A DNA stretch of 33,990 nt from NCBI GenBank assembly GCA_903826205.1, contig CAIKDP010000361.1, positions 1 through 33,990 on the forward strand. Reading direction: 5' to 3'. The position numbers and the translations under genes are program-made. Origin of the DNA: Akkermansiaceae bacterium. Its GTDB lineage: Bacteria; Verrucomicrobiota; Verrucomicrobiia; Verrucomicrobiales; Akkermansiaceae. Position 1 is the first letter of the stretch; each line of letters starts with the position of its first letter. The notes below the pieces were generated by a model. It was not told the DNA's origin. It ran no database searches and worked only from the letters and a program-made list of their open reading frames with translations. This document shows positions 7,118 to 16,977 of this stretch, piece by piece.

Positions 7118-9571
7118 ATGTTGAAATGTGGTGCTCTGATCCTCTGGATGCCGCTGCTTCTGCCACTGGCTGCGCAGGAGCGGCCGGTGCTGCCCGATGC
7201 GGGTGATCCTCCGCCCGTGGACACCCTCACCCCGGTACCACTCTCCGGCAATCCCTTCAACTCGCGCGACCTGCTGCGCCCGACCCTGCCCAAGGAATTG
7301 AAGATCGACAATCAGGGGACCGTCGAGGGGTCCGTCGAGACCGGGGTCCACCTCGGTGGTCCTGTTAGAATCGACGGCGATAACGGGCTGCAGGTGTTTG
7401 CGGATACGGCGGTGCTGGATCTGAAGGAAAAATCCGTGACGCTGGAGGGCAAGGTCAGCGTCTATCAGGGCAACACCCTCCAGCGCGGACGCCGCGCGGT
7501 TTATTACTATGAACGGAAATTCCTCGACAGCCGCGATCTGAGCCTATCGATGGATCCGCTCATCCTGGAGGCCGGCAAATTCACGATGGAAGACCGCGGC
7601 GGCAAGCAGGTGTTCGTCGGTGAGAACGCCGGTCTAACAACCCATGACGTGGAGCATCCCAATTTTTGGGTGCGTGCGGCCGAGACCAAGGTTTACCCCG
7701 GTGACAAGGTCACCTTCAAGAACCTGCGCCTGTACGCCGGGGATGTGCCGATTTTCTGGCTGCCCTATCTGAGTCAGCCGATGAATGCGGATCTCGGCTA
7801 TCACCTCATTCCCGGCGCACGCTCCAGTTGGGGCCCGTACCTGCTCAACACCTACGGCATCATGCTCGGCGGCAAGCTCAATCCGCAAACCGGCGAAAAT
7901 GACGATGCCTGGTTGTTGTCACGCTGGCATCTTGACCTGCGCGGCCAGCGCGGCGTGGGCGCCGGCGTGGACTTGTCCGACACCCGGGTCAAGGACAACA
8001 AGAATCTAACGGGTTTGAGTATGTACTATTTGAATGACATCGCGCCGGAGACCCGCAACTCGGGGGTGCCGCGCGGCGTGGTCGACCCGGACCGCTACCG
8101 GGTGGAGTTGAAACAACGCCAGGCCTTGGATTTGCCGGATGCGGCCACGTGGTACATGGATGCCAATCTCACCCTGCTCAGCGACAACTACTATTTGGAG
8201 GACTTCGAGCCCGCGCGCTATCGCAGCGATCCCCAGCCTGACAACTCGCTGGGAATTTTCCGGCGGGATGAAACGTCGCTGCTGTCGCTGTTCACACGCT
8301 TGCAGCTCAATGATTTCCAACGCACGGCCACGCGCCTGCCGGAACTGGCGTTGGATCAGGCCCGCGGACCGTGGTTTGGCCTGCCCGTGTTGCATGAAGG
8401 GTCCACCTCGCTCGCGGTGCTGAGCGCGCAGGCCGGGGACATCACCCGCCGCACCCTCATCGAGCCGTTGCTGGCGTTGCCGCCCGGCGATAGCAGGGAG
8501 GCCGGCCTGCTCAGCCAGTTGTCAAGCTACGAGCGTGATCTGACCCGGCGCATCCGCAGCCTGCCGCCCGGCGACCCGCGGATCGGCCCCCTAACAAACC
8601 AATTGTTGGACGCCGGCTTCACCCGCTTTCATACCTATCATGAGTTCTCGTTGCCAATGATGTTAGGCGACTGGCTCAGTCTGACCCCGCAGGCGGGCGT
8701 CGGCTATACCCGGTATATGGCGGTGGAGGGGCCTGCCACGACGGACGACCGCACGCACCTGCACGCCGGAGTGGAGGCGGCGGTGAAATTTTCCAAAAAT
8801 CTGGGGGATTTTCACAACCACAGCTGGGGCTTGGACGGACTGCTGCACATCATGCAGCCGTATGCCAATTGGTCGGTGCTCTCCTCTAACGACCTTGACC
8901 CGCTCTACCCCGGCGTCGATCGGCTCACCGATTCGACCCGTCCGCCGACGCTCTACCCGGCACGCTTCACCGCCACTGATGCCCTGCAAGATTGGAACAT
9001 CCTGCGGCTTGGCGTGCGCAACCGCCTGCTGACCCAACGCGATGGACAGTCGCACGAGTGGCTGTACCTGAACACCTATGTGGATGGCTTTATCAACGAT
9101 CCGGAGTTGCACCGGACTTTTTCCAACCTCTACAACGACCTGCGGTTTGAGCCGGTGCCGTGGATGTCGGTGGCGGTGGAAACCCAGTTTCCCATCATTG
9201 ACGGTGGATCGGGTTTCAATGAATTTGCCACCACGCTGCGGTTTTTGCCCACCTCCAATCTGGAGTTTGCCTTGGGCTACCGTTGGCTCAACAATCATCC
9301 GCAGGTGTTGGATTCCAACCAGATCGATCTGCGCGCCTATGCCCGCATCAACGAGAACTGGGGCGTGGGCATGCAACAGGTGGTCGAGCTCGATGATGGC
9401 ACCGTCGAAGTCCAGCAATACACCTTGCACCGGGATCTTGGCAACTGGGTGGCGGGGATCGGCCTGACCCGCCGGGACAACCGCCTGCAACAGGGATACG
9501 GCGTTATTTTCAGCCTCACCCTGAAGGATTTTCCCTCCTTCTCGCTGCCCTTCCGCATCGACTCGAACTGA
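7118..9571 (+). CDS. lptD: LPS-assembly outer membrane protein LptD
   Basis: 817 residues from the ATG at 7118. The frame is open upstream to 6971, but that part overlaps folB, and the start used gives a clear signal peptide (MLKCGALILWMPLLLPLAAQ). An OstA/LptA-like N-domain follows (about 80-150; VFADTAVLDLKEKSVTLEG and neighbouring strands), then a long beta-barrel region with FWLPYLSQPMNADLGYHLIPG, the conserved FYLPYF-like segment of LptD. LptD with LptE places LPS in the outer leaflet of the outer membrane. Its presence indicates a diderm cell that probably makes LPS. No LptD-typical cysteine pair is obvious. Its stop is 25 bases from the convergent gene at 9597. Confidence 0.85.
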   Translation: MLKCGALILWMPLLLPLAAQERPVLPDAGDPPPVDTLTPVPLSGNPFNSRDLLRPTLPKELKIDNQGTVEGSVETGVHLGGPVRIDGDNGLQVFADTAVLDLKEKSVTLEGKVSVYQGNTLQRGRRAVYYYERKFLDSRDLSLSMDPLILEAGKFTMEDRGGKQVFVGENAGLTTHDVEHPNFWVRAAETKVYPGDKVTFKNLRLYAGDVPIFWLPYLSQPMNADLGYHLIPGARSSWGPYLLNTYGIMLGGKLNPQTGENDDAWLLSRWHLDLRGQRGVGAGVDLSDTRVKDNKNLTGLSMYYLNDIAPETRNSGVPRGVVDPDRYRVELKQRQALDLPDAATWYMDANLTLLSDNYYLEDFEPARYRSDPQPDNSLGIFRRDETSLLSLFTRLQLNDFQRTATRLPELALDQARGPWFGLPVLHEGSTSLAVLSAQAGDITRRTLIEPLLALPPGDSREAGLLSQLSSYERDLTRRIRSLPPGDPRIGPLTNQLLDAGFTRFHTYHEFSLPMMLGDWLSLTPQAGVGYTRYMAVEGPATTDDRTHLHAGVEAAVKFSKNLGDFHNHSWGLDGLLHIMQPYANWSVLSSNDLDPLYPGVDRLTDSTRPPTLYPARFTATDALQDWNILRLGVRNRLLTQRDGQSHEWLYLNTYVDGFINDPELHRTFSNLYNDLRFEPVPWMSVAVETQFPIIDGGSGFNEFATTLRFLPTSNLEFALGYRWLNNHPQVLDSNQIDLRAYARINENWGVGMQQVVELDDGTVEVQQYTLHRDLGNWVAGIGLTRRDNRLQQGYGVIFSLTLKDFPSFSLPFRIDSN

Positions 9572-9596
9572 CGCGCGCCGCGTCGCAAGGCCGCGC

Positions 9597-10052
9597 TCAA
9601 GGCCCTGTTTTCCGGGGTTCCGCCACCCCCAGAAGGCTGAAAATATCCTTGCGGAGACGGTTGACCACTTCGCTCATAACGTGGAATTCCTTCACCTTGC
9701 AATGCAAGCCGACGTTGAGGGACGGCACCTTGCCCAGCGGCGAATCGGCGGTGCCGATTTCCACAAACAGGCGCTCCTCCAGGGCGTCGGCCGCCGCCGC
9801 GTCCGTGGGCAAGTGCATTTTTCTCGCCAGGCCCACATCCTTGCTCACTTGCACCAGCAGGGCGTGCGCGCTGAGCCCTTGTTTGAGTTTGAGCACCGTG
9901 CTTGCCAGGCGCTCCGCAGGTTGGTCCGGCTTGATCGAGATGGGCAGCCAGACTTGTGTGGCGCGGTTCTGCTGGTAGCTTCGATAAGCGAAAGCACTTG
10001 CCCCCACGATGAGTACCAATAAAACTCCAGCTGCGACAATCCACCGTTGCAT
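9597..10052 (-). CDS. Small membrane-anchored protein, unknown function
   Basis: 151 residues from an ATG. A single N-terminal helix (WIVAAGVLLVLIVGASAFAY, residues 4-23) is either an uncleaved anchor or a signal peptide; the remainder would be periplasmic. The domain has SIKPDQPAERLASTVLKLKQG and ends with VMSEVVNRLRKDIFSLLGV, an amphipathic helix. I recognise no family. The gene is convergent with lptD and divergent from the M16 peptidase gene, with only 47 bases between the two starts, so the promoters must overlap or lie within the coding regions. Confidence 0.65.
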   Translation of the reverse strand: MQRWIVAAGVLLVLIVGASAFAYRSYQQNRATQVWLPISIKPDQPAERLASTVLKLKQGLSAHALLVQVSKDVGLARKMHLPTDAAAADALEERLFVEIGTADSPLGKVPSLNVGLHCKVKEFHVMSEVVNRLRKDIFSLLGVAEPRKTGP

Positions 10053-10099
10053 GAAGAAGTTTTATGCCTCATTTCATTCCCCCTCCAAGCCTATAATTC

Positions 10100-12625
10100 A
10101 TGGACTATCCGATTTCCGCCGCCACCGTTGAAACCCTGCCTAACGGTCTCACCCTGATTCTCGATCCGGATCCCAGCGCGCCCGTGGTCAGTTCCCAACT
10201 CTGGGTGGCCACCGGCAGCATGCACGAGGACGGCCACCTCGGGGCCGGCCTCTCGCATTTGCTCGAGCACATGGTCTTCAAGGGGACGCGTGATTTTGAC
10301 GCTGACTCGCTGGCCGCCACGGTGCAAGCCGCCGGCGGGCATTGGAACGCCTACACCACCTACGACCGCACGGTCTATTTCATCGATGGACCGGCGGACT
10401 CGCTCGAGGTTTTCCTCAAAGCCCTGACCGGCTTGGTGTTTTTCCCGCAGCTGCCGGAGGCGGAGTTTGAAAAGGAAAAAGATGTCATCCGCCGGGAAAT
10501 CGACATGGGCCTGGACGATCCGGACCACGCCGCCACCCGCCTGCTCTTCGCCACCGCCTTTGTCCTCGACCCCCGCCGCCACCCGGTCATCGGTCACCGC
10601 CACCTCTTCGATTCCCTCCGCTACCCCGACCTCACCCAATACCACCGCCTACGCTACTCTCCGGACCACGCGGTCGTGGTCATTTCCGGGGACTTCAATC
10701 CCGAACAAGCCCGCCAAACGGTCGCCGACCTCACCGCCGGCAGCGTCTCAACCCTGGGCCGTGAGCCACTCGTGGCCATCGACCCTCCCCAACTCGGCCC
10801 CCGCCGCGCCCGCGAAACATTCAACGTACCGACCAGTCGGGTTTCATTGGCCTGGAAGCTTCCGGCGCTGGACCACCCGTCGGCGCCGGCGTTTGAGGTT
10901 TTGGCGACCCTGTTAGGTCGGGGGCGGGCGGCGTTATTGCAGCGGCGTTTACGGGAGGAGCGCGAGTTAGCCCTGGAGATCTCGGCGTTTGCGTGGACCG
11001 TGCCGGGACGTGAGGGGCTGTTGGCGGTATCGGCGGACGCCATGCCAGCCAAGCGCGATGCCCTGATAGAGGCGATCTTTGCGGAGCTGGCCGCGCTGGC
11101 CACGCTGCCGCTTGATGAGGATCTGGCCAAAGCGCAACGCCAGATTGCAGCCAGCCAGTTCAGCAGTCTGACCAGCGCCTCGGGGCGGGCCTCCGATCTG
11201 GCCTCCAATTGGCACGAAGCCCGCGATCTTGACTACACGCGCCGCCACCTTGCCGCCATCCAAGCGGTCACTGCCGACGCGATCCGGTGTGCAGCGGCGA
11301 CCCTAAGCGACACACGGCTCACCCTCACGGTCCTCGACCCGATGGATGCGCCGGCGCCGCAGCGCATCGCCAAGCCCATACGTCGCCGCGAGGAAATCGA
11401 AGTGCACACCCTGCCCAACGGTCTGACCCTTGCGCTGGTGCCGGACCATCGGGTGCCGTTGGTCCACCTGCATGCCGCGGTGCGCGCCGGGCTGCTCTCG
11501 GAGACCCCCGGCAGCAATGGCCTCAACCAGCTGCTCGCCGCCACCCTCACCAAAGGCACTGCCACCCGTAGCGCCCAGCAACTCGCCGTGACTCTGGAGT
11601 CGCTCGGTGCCTCCATAGGCGCCAATACCGGCAACAATGCGCTGCTTGTGCAGGCCGGCGGCCTGGCCCCGGATTTTGCCACCATCGCCGAGGTGTTTGC
11701 CGAAGTGCTGCATTCCCCGGCTTTGCCGGCGGATGCCATGGCCCGGGAAAAGGCCAGCCAGCTCGCCACGCTCGAAGAAGCGCTGCAGGACCCCTTGCAT
11801 ACCGGCTTCCGCACCCTTCGCCACACCCTCTTCGGCGGCACCGGCTATGGCTTGGACCCGCTTGGCAAAATCGCCAGTCTCACCGAGCTGGAACGCGCCG
11901 CGCTCGTTGCCCACCACTCGCGCCACTTCACTGCCGCCAACCTGACCCTCGCCATCGCCGGCGATTTCGATCCCGCGGCCGCGCTGGCCCTCCTCACCGA
12001 AAAATTCGCGGCGCTGCCGGCGGGCCGCGCGTGGGTGGCCCCGGCCAGCGAGCTCCACCCCGGCGGCAGCCACAGTGCCCGCCTGCCGAAAAAGCAGGCT
12101 GTGTTGGCCATCGGATTCCCCGGAGCCACCATCAGCGGCAGCGACCGCCATGCGCTCGCGATGATTCAGGAATATGCGTCCGACATGGCGGGTCCGCTCT
12201 TCAAGCGCATTCGCGAGGACCTCGGTCTGGCCTATCAAGTCGGGGCCACCCAGTTTCACGGCTTTGATGCCGGGCTCTTCACCTTCTATCTGGCCACCGC
12301 TCCCGAACAGGTCGAGCTCGCCCACGGCGAGCTTCTCGCCGAAATCGGCAAAATTGCCGCTGCCGGCATTCCCACCGCCGTCTTTGAGCGCGTCCGCGCC
12401 GCCGTGCTCAGCGGCCTCGCCCTCCAGCAGCAATCGCCGTCGGCCATTGCCCAGCACGTCGCTCTCGACATCCTCTTCGGCCTGCCCGCCGATGCCCACC
12501 GCCGCCTGCCGGAAACTTACAAGGGCCTCACCCCCGATATTGTTAGAGAAACCGCCGCCCGCATCCTCGCCCAGCCCGCCACCGTTGTGACCATCCTGCC
12601 GGAGGCCCTGCCGCCCTGTCTTTAG
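10100..12625 (+). CDS. M16 family zinc metallopeptidase, two-domain
   Basis: 841 residues, cytoplasmic-looking (no signal peptide). The N-terminal half has the inverted zinc motif HLLEH at 53-57, with a downstream Glu at about 133 in EKEKDVIRREID as the third ligand. The matching position in the C-terminal half (after EVHTLPNGLTLALVPDHRVP) reads GLNQLLAATLTKGT, so the second domain has lost HxxEH and should be structural. The C-terminal R/Y-type signature is present (FKRIREDLGLAYQVGA). Relatives are PqqL, the mitochondrial processing peptidase and bacterial zinc peptidases that degrade short peptides. Codon use shifts to G-ending codons and TTA-Leu between about 10850 and 11150. Confidence 0.92.
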   Translation: MDYPISAATVETLPNGLTLILDPDPSAPVVSSQLWVATGSMHEDGHLGAGLSHLLEHMVFKGTRDFDADSLAATVQAAGGHWNAYTTYDRTVYFIDGPADSLEVFLKALTGLVFFPQLPEAEFEKEKDVIRREIDMGLDDPDHAATRLLFATAFVLDPRRHPVIGHRHLFDSLRYPDLTQYHRLRYSPDHAVVVISGDFNPEQARQTVADLTAGSVSTLGREPLVAIDPPQLGPRRARETFNVPTSRVSLAWKLPALDHPSAPAFEVLATLLGRGRAALLQRRLREERELALEISAFAWTVPGREGLLAVSADAMPAKRDALIEAIFAELAALATLPLDEDLAKAQRQIAASQFSSLTSASGRASDLASNWHEARDLDYTRRHLAAIQAVTADAIRCAAATLSDTRLTLTVLDPMDAPAPQRIAKPIRRREEIEVHTLPNGLTLALVPDHRVPLVHLHAAVRAGLLSETPGSNGLNQLLAATLTKGTATRSAQQLAVTLESLGASIGANTGNNALLVQAGGLAPDFATIAEVFAEVLHSPALPADAMAREKASQLATLEEALQDPLHTGFRTLRHTLFGGTGYGLDPLGKIASLTELERAALVAHHSRHFTAANLTLAIAGDFDPAAALALLTEKFAALPAGRAWVAPASELHPGGSHSARLPKKQAVLAIGFPGATISGSDRHALAMIQEYASDMAGPLFKRIREDLGLAYQVGATQFHGFDAGLFTFYLATAPEQVELAHGELLAEIGKIAAAGIPTAVFERVRAAVLSGLALQQQSPSAIAQHVALDILFGLPADAHRRLPETYKGLTPDIVRETAARILAQPATVVTILPEALPPCL

Positions 12626-12676
12626 TGTTTGCACCTTGGCGAGTCCTTCCGCATGCTGTGCCCGCAGAGTCTTCTT

Positions 12677-15600
12677 ATGAACCCACGGCACTCCGCTCAT
12701 CTCCCGGCCTTGTCAAGCCGCAGTCGCTTGCAGGTCCGTGGCTTTGCCTTGGTGGTCACGCTGGCCCTGATGGTGCTGCTCACGCTGCTCGCGGTCGGGC
12801 TGCTTTCGCTCTCCAGTGTGGCACTGCGCTCCGCCACCCAGGGTGAGGCGATGGCCAACGCCCGCGCCAACGCCCGGCTTGCCCTCATGCTGGCCTTGAA
12901 CGAGCTGCAAAAAGCCGCGGGCGATGATCGCAGGATCACGGTGGACGGCTCCTTTTTTGATGGCGCGAAGCACCCGAATGCCGTCGGCTTCTGGAAGTCC
13001 TGGTCGCCCAAGCTCGCGGACAATCCCACGGCGAGCCCACCGGATTACACCAAGAAATCCCAACAATTCGTCACCTGGCTTGCCTCCGGCTGCGACTCGA
13101 GAGAGCTGACCACTCTCAACTGGGTGAAGACCGGCCTGCTGGCCAAGCCCATCGATTTGTTCACGGAGAAATCCGATGGCTTCCTCCATTCCGGGTCCGC
13201 GGTGGATGTCGATAATGGCGCGCGTTACAAAGGCACGCTGGCGTGGGCCGTCGTGCAGGACGCCACCAAGGCCAAAATCAACGTCGCCGGCCCGGAACTC
13301 GCCCAGCGCCTTGCCAACGTGGATCTGCATGTCCAACCCCGGCCATCCCTGGCCAAGTCCGAGAGCTTCAAGCAACCCGCCGCGGATTGGAACCCGCGCG
13401 CGGCCCGCGTGCTCAGCATGGGCCAGGCATCACTCGACGCCGCGCTGTGGAAAGCCCGACCCGCCATTCTGGAAGGTGCCCACTTCACCGCCAATGGCTT
13501 CGGATTGCTGACCGACATCGTCAACGGTGGCCTCAAGACCGACCTCAGTCTCGGCTTTGAAATGCTGGATGCGGATTTCCTCAAGGACAAGTGGGGGGTT
13601 TTCAAGAATCCTTTCCGTGCCGTGAATTTTCCGAAAGTCGGCATTCCGTCCGGCTATAAGGGGGAACGCCCGCTGTTCAAGCCGCTCACTGATTCCGGCA
13701 GCGTGCATGTGGATCTGAATTTCTCGCCGGCCAACACGGTCTATGAATTTCCCGCCGCCGTCGTGCCCACCTTCACCGCCCTGCGCTCGTTCTATCGCAC
13801 CCCTTACCATCTCTACAGCACGGCCGATGGACCCACGGTGTTCGAGCGCGGGATGGATCATGTGGCACTCAAACAACCCATACCTAACAACGGCCAGTAT
13901 GTCAGCCCGTGTGCCACGCCCCTCGCCAAGAAATCCCAAACCAGCTACCGTCCGGTGCTCGACCGCATGCTGTTTGTTCTGAGCATGGGGCTTTCGGCGG
14001 AGGCGGCCACCCAGAACGAGATTCGTCTCATGCTGACGCCCATAGTGACCCTCTGGAACCCCTACAACGTCGCCTTGGAAATCGAAGGCGCCGTCTTGTA
14101 TCAATGGATGGACGCGGCGCATTACCCGAACTGGACGTTCTATCAGGACGGCAAGCCCACCGGCTCGGCCGGCCTGCACATGGCCAGTTTGCTCACCAAG
14201 CAATTTGTGTCGGTCGGCCACGGCCGCTCGGTCAATCCCTATTTCTACTTTTCCATCACGCCCAATGGCACCGGCACCGCCACCCCCGGCAAATCCATCC
14301 GTTTCCAACCGGGCGAGGTGCGGGTGTTCGCGCCTGCCAGCCCGGTGGCCAAGGAATTGCTGATAGCCGAGTCGATCCGGAACCGCACCCTCTATCTGCG
14401 ACCGGTGGAAAGCGTGGATCAACTCTCGCTGCGGGGCGGCTTCGCCATTCCCATGCGCAATGCGGTCTTCAATTACGGCATCACACGGGTGCTCAACCCG
14501 GCGGAATCCGTGCAGATTTCCTTCTCCGCCAACGGGGTCTATCCATTCGGCATCTGCCTGGAAGATGCCACCCGTGCCAAGTTGACGGATCCGGGTGAAG
14601 CCGATCGCGGCCAGGCGGTGACCGATGTGCAGACCGTCAACTTCATCGACTCCGGCGCCACGGCGACCTTGAACTCCAGCCAGATGTCGTTTGCCGAAGT
14701 GTCCAACCCCGCGATCCGGCAGCCCTTCGGCATGTTCGAGACCTATCACCGCGTCGCCAGCGATGCGGCCGCCTACCGCAAGTCCGACCTGGTCTTCACC
14801 ACCAATCCGCGCCAGGCCCATGTCAACCGCTACCTTACCACCGGGACGTTTTATGCCGGTCCCCACTATGAGACCCGGATGACTGCGGTCTCCAGTTTCA
14901 ACCAGGTCATTCAAACCGCCAATGCGGGCCGCAACGCCTACTATGGTGCCACTAACAGCTCTGGCAGCGGCGTGACCCACCTTGCGTTCTTCGATGTTCC
15001 GCGCGCGCCGCTGCTCTCGCTGGCCGCCCTGCAACACGCGGATTTCACCGGCACTTCCTATTCCACGGCCAACCAGTTTGCCAACAGTTGGGCCGGCGCC
15101 TATTTGAAACGGGAAAAGGTGGCGGATAAAATGCCTACCGAAACGGTGAGCATCCCGGGCGCCGCGGCCCAATACACCCGCGCCGAAATGCCGGTTTACG
15201 ACTACTCATATCTGGCCAACGAGATGCTCTGGGATAGCTTCTTTTTCAGTGGTGCCGCGCCCAAGCTGCAGCCGGGCAGCATCACCGGCAGTCCCAGCGT
15301 TTGGGACAAGGATATCGCCGTGGTCACCGAGGACTACAAGACGACCCTGCAAAAATTCATCGATGACCCGGCTAACCACCCGCTGCGCAACCCGCGCATG
15401 CGCTTGCACTCCGGCAATGTCACGGCGGACACCCTCAAGACGGATCTGCTGAGTCCCCAGGGCTGCCTGTTGATCGCCGCACATCTTCAGGTGGATGGAG
15501 CCTTCAATATCAACTCCACGAGCGAGAAGGCATGGACCGCCTTTCTGAGCGGGATGCGCGACGTCGCATTCGATCTAACCGATAACCCGAGGGCCGCCGC

Positions 15601-16243
15601 CAAGCCCGTGAACCGACCCGCCGCCACGGGCAATACCCCATATCCCAGGCTCCGCAACCCCGTCGGCACCGAAAACAATCGCTGGCTGGGCTTCCGCTCC
15701 CTCACCGATGCCCAGGTGGCCGATCTCGCCAAGAAGCTGGTGCTGCAAATCAAAAAGCGCGGTCCGTTCCTCTCCCTCGGGGAGTTTGTCAACCGGCGCG
15801 TTGACACCTCCACCCTGGGCCTGAAAGGAGCCATCCAGACGGCCATCGACGATGCCGGGGTCAATAAAGCCGCGCTGTATGACACCTTCGACACCACCGG
15901 CTACCCGGCCGACAGCAAAGCCAACATTGTTCCTAACAACACAGGTGTCGGCATCCCCGGCTATCTGACCCAGGCGGACGTGCTGCAAACCATCGCGCCG
16001 GTGATGACCCTGCGCTCCGACACGTTCACCATCCGTGGCTATGGCGAGACGAAGGATGCCTCAGGCAAGGTGCTTGCCACCGCCTGGTGCGAGGCGGTGG
16101 TGCAGCGCATCCCGGAGTTTGTCGATCCGAGCAATCCGCCGCACACGGCCATCGCGACCCTGAATCCAGCCAACCAGTTGTTTGGCAGAAGGTTTTCGAT
16201 TGTGTCGTTGCGCTATCTCGCCCCATCCGAGGTGGGTCTTTGA
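12677..16243 (+). CDS. Giant pilin-like protein, Verru_Chthon cassette protein A type
   Basis: 1188 residues from the ATG at 12677; in-frame upstream starts at 12653 (ATG) and 12629 (TTG) are less likely. After a basic leader comes RGFALVVTLALMVLLTLLAV (about residues 22-42), a prepilin-like G/F junction and hydrophobic helix without the canonical Glu at +5, as in PilX/GspK-type minor pilins. A very large extracytoplasmic region follows, with repeated Asn/Pro-rich segments and an ending typical of this group (TIRGYGETKDASGKVLATAWCEAVVQR). I recognise it as resembling the Verru_Chthon cassette A family found in Verrucomicrobia. The usual B, C and D genes are absent. Its role is unproven; a part in a type IV pilus or type II secretion pseudopilus is inferred. 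Confidence 0.75.
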   Translation: MNPRHSAHLPALSSRSRLQVRGFALVVTLALMVLLTLLAVGLLSLSSVALRSATQGEAMANARANARLALMLALNELQKAAGDDRRITVDGSFFDGAKHPNAVGFWKSWSPKLADNPTASPPDYTKKSQQFVTWLASGCDSRELTTLNWVKTGLLAKPIDLFTEKSDGFLHSGSAVDVDNGARYKGTLAWAVVQDATKAKINVAGPELAQRLANVDLHVQPRPSLAKSESFKQPAADWNPRAARVLSMGQASLDAALWKARPAILEGAHFTANGFGLLTDIVNGGLKTDLSLGFEMLDADFLKDKWGVFKNPFRAVNFPKVGIPSGYKGERPLFKPLTDSGSVHVDLNFSPANTVYEFPAAVVPTFTALRSFYRTPYHLYSTADGPTVFERGMDHVALKQPIPNNGQYVSPCATPLAKKSQTSYRPVLDRMLFVLSMGLSAEAATQNEIRLMLTPIVTLWNPYNVALEIEGAVLYQWMDAAHYPNWTFYQDGKPTGSAGLHMASLLTKQFVSVGHGRSVNPYFYFSITPNGTGTATPGKSIRFQPGEVRVFAPASPVAKELLIAESIRNRTLYLRPVESVDQLSLRGGFAIPMRNAVFNYGITRVLNPAESVQISFSANGVYPFGICLEDATRAKLTDPGEADRGQAVTDVQTVNFIDSGATATLNSSQMSFAEVSNPAIRQPFGMFETYHRVASDAAAYRKSDLVFTTNPRQAHVNRYLTTGTFYAGPHYETRMTAVSSFNQVIQTANAGRNAYYGATNSSGSGVTHLAFFDVPRAPLLSLAALQHADFTGTSYSTANQFANSWAGAYLKREKVADKMPTETVSIPGAAAQYTRAEMPVYDYSYLANEMLWDSFFFSGAAPKLQPGSITGSPSVWDKDIAVVTEDYKTTLQKFIDDPANHPLRNPRMRLHSGNVTADTLKTDLLSPQGCLLIAAHLQVDGAFNINSTSEKAWTAFLSGMRDVAFDLTDNPRAAAKPVNRPAATGNTPYPRLRNPVGTENNRWLGFRSLTDAQVADLAKKLVLQIKKRGPFLSLGEFVNRRVDTSTLGLKGAIQTAIDDAGVNKAALYDTFDTTGYPADSKANIVPNNTGVGIPGYLTQADVLQTIAPVMTLRSDTFTIRGYGETKDASGKVLATAWCEAVVQRIPEFVDPSNPPHTAIATLNPANQLFGRRFSIVSLRYLAPSEVGL

Positions 16244-16255
16244 AATCATCCTGTC

Positions 16256-16975
16256 ATGAAGTTCCCGCTGCCAGCCAAGTCCCTGCCCGTGCGCCTGTGC
16301 GCGCTGGCCTTCGCCACGCTCATGCTGAGCCAATCGCTGCAGGCCGTGCCGATCCGCGTGCTGGCATGGAATGATGAGGTGGCCGCCCGCAAGCTGGCCA
16401 TCGCGGATGGCAAGGGCAGCGTCATCATTGAGGCCATGCATCCCTCGAAGCGCACCAAGCCCTATCACGTGGCGGTCGGGGACAAGCCCATCACGATTCA
16501 GGCCCTCGACAAGACCGGCGCGGATGGCAAACCCGCGGCCAGTGCCATCCTCATTCCGCAAGGCACCAAGCTACCGCTGCTGTTGATATTGCCGGATGCC
16601 AAAGCCGCCACCGGTCTGCGCTTGTTCGTGCTTGATGATGATGTCGCGGGTTTCCCATGGGGGGGCCTCCGCTTCATCAACGCCTCCGGCAGCAAGCTGG
16701 GCTTCGTGTGCGAGAAAAAACCCGTGGTCCTGCCTGTGTCATGGACCCCTGTGTTGTTCAATCCCGGTGGTGACAACCGCAACATGGAAGTGCAGTTGTT
16801 TTTCGTCGACCAGCCCGCGGTGCCGATTTATTCCGCCGTCTGGGAGCAGCAGCAGGAGGTGCGGATGTTGATTTTCATCGTGCCGAGCGAAGACCCCCGC
16901 CAGGGCCCGGTCGCCCTCAAAATGATCACCGAGGACCGCAGGATCAAGGAAGTGCCCGTGCCCAACCCCCACTGA
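16256..16975 (+). CDS. Secreted hypothetical protein, partner of the pilin-like gene
   Basis: 239 residues with a clear signal peptide (RLCALAFATLMLSQSLQA, cleavage expected after the Ala). The mature part starts VPIRVLAWNDEVAARKLAI and contains GFPWGGLRFINASGSKLGF and VWEQQQEVRMLIFIVPS, segments I associate with hypothetical proteins next to Verru_Chthon-type genes; I cannot name the family. It begins 12 bases after the giant gene and is probably cotranscribed. The ending (ALKMITEDRR) suggests an all-beta fold. Function unknown; a periplasmic or surface role is inferred from the signal peptide. Confidence 0.75.
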   Translation: MKFPLPAKSLPVRLCALAFATLMLSQSLQAVPIRVLAWNDEVAARKLAIADGKGSVIIEAMHPSKRTKPYHVAVGDKPITIQALDKTGADGKPAASAILIPQGTKLPLLLILPDAKAATGLRLFVLDDDVAGFPWGGLRFINASGSKLGFVCEKKPVVLPVSWTPVLFNPGGDNRNMEVQLFFVDQPAVPIYSAVWEQQQEVRMLIFIVPSEDPRQGPVALKMITEDRRIKEVPVPNPH

Positions 16976-16977
16976 GG

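Noticed and set aside
12629-12676. Upstream extension of the pilin-like gene (TTG at 12629, ATG at 12653).
   Set aside because: It would place extra residues before the basic leader without adding a signal; the ATG at 12677 is the simpler start.
11303-12700. 465-codon minus-strand frame opposite the M16 peptidase.
   Set aside because: It is a mirror of the M16 coding frame, with Gly/Glu/Ala-rich low-information sequence; the plus-strand gene has catalytic motifs.
13430-15172. 580-codon minus-strand frame opposite the pilin-like gene.
   Set aside because: It is antisense to the supported gene, and His/Gly/Arg/Val-rich composition marks it as a shadow.
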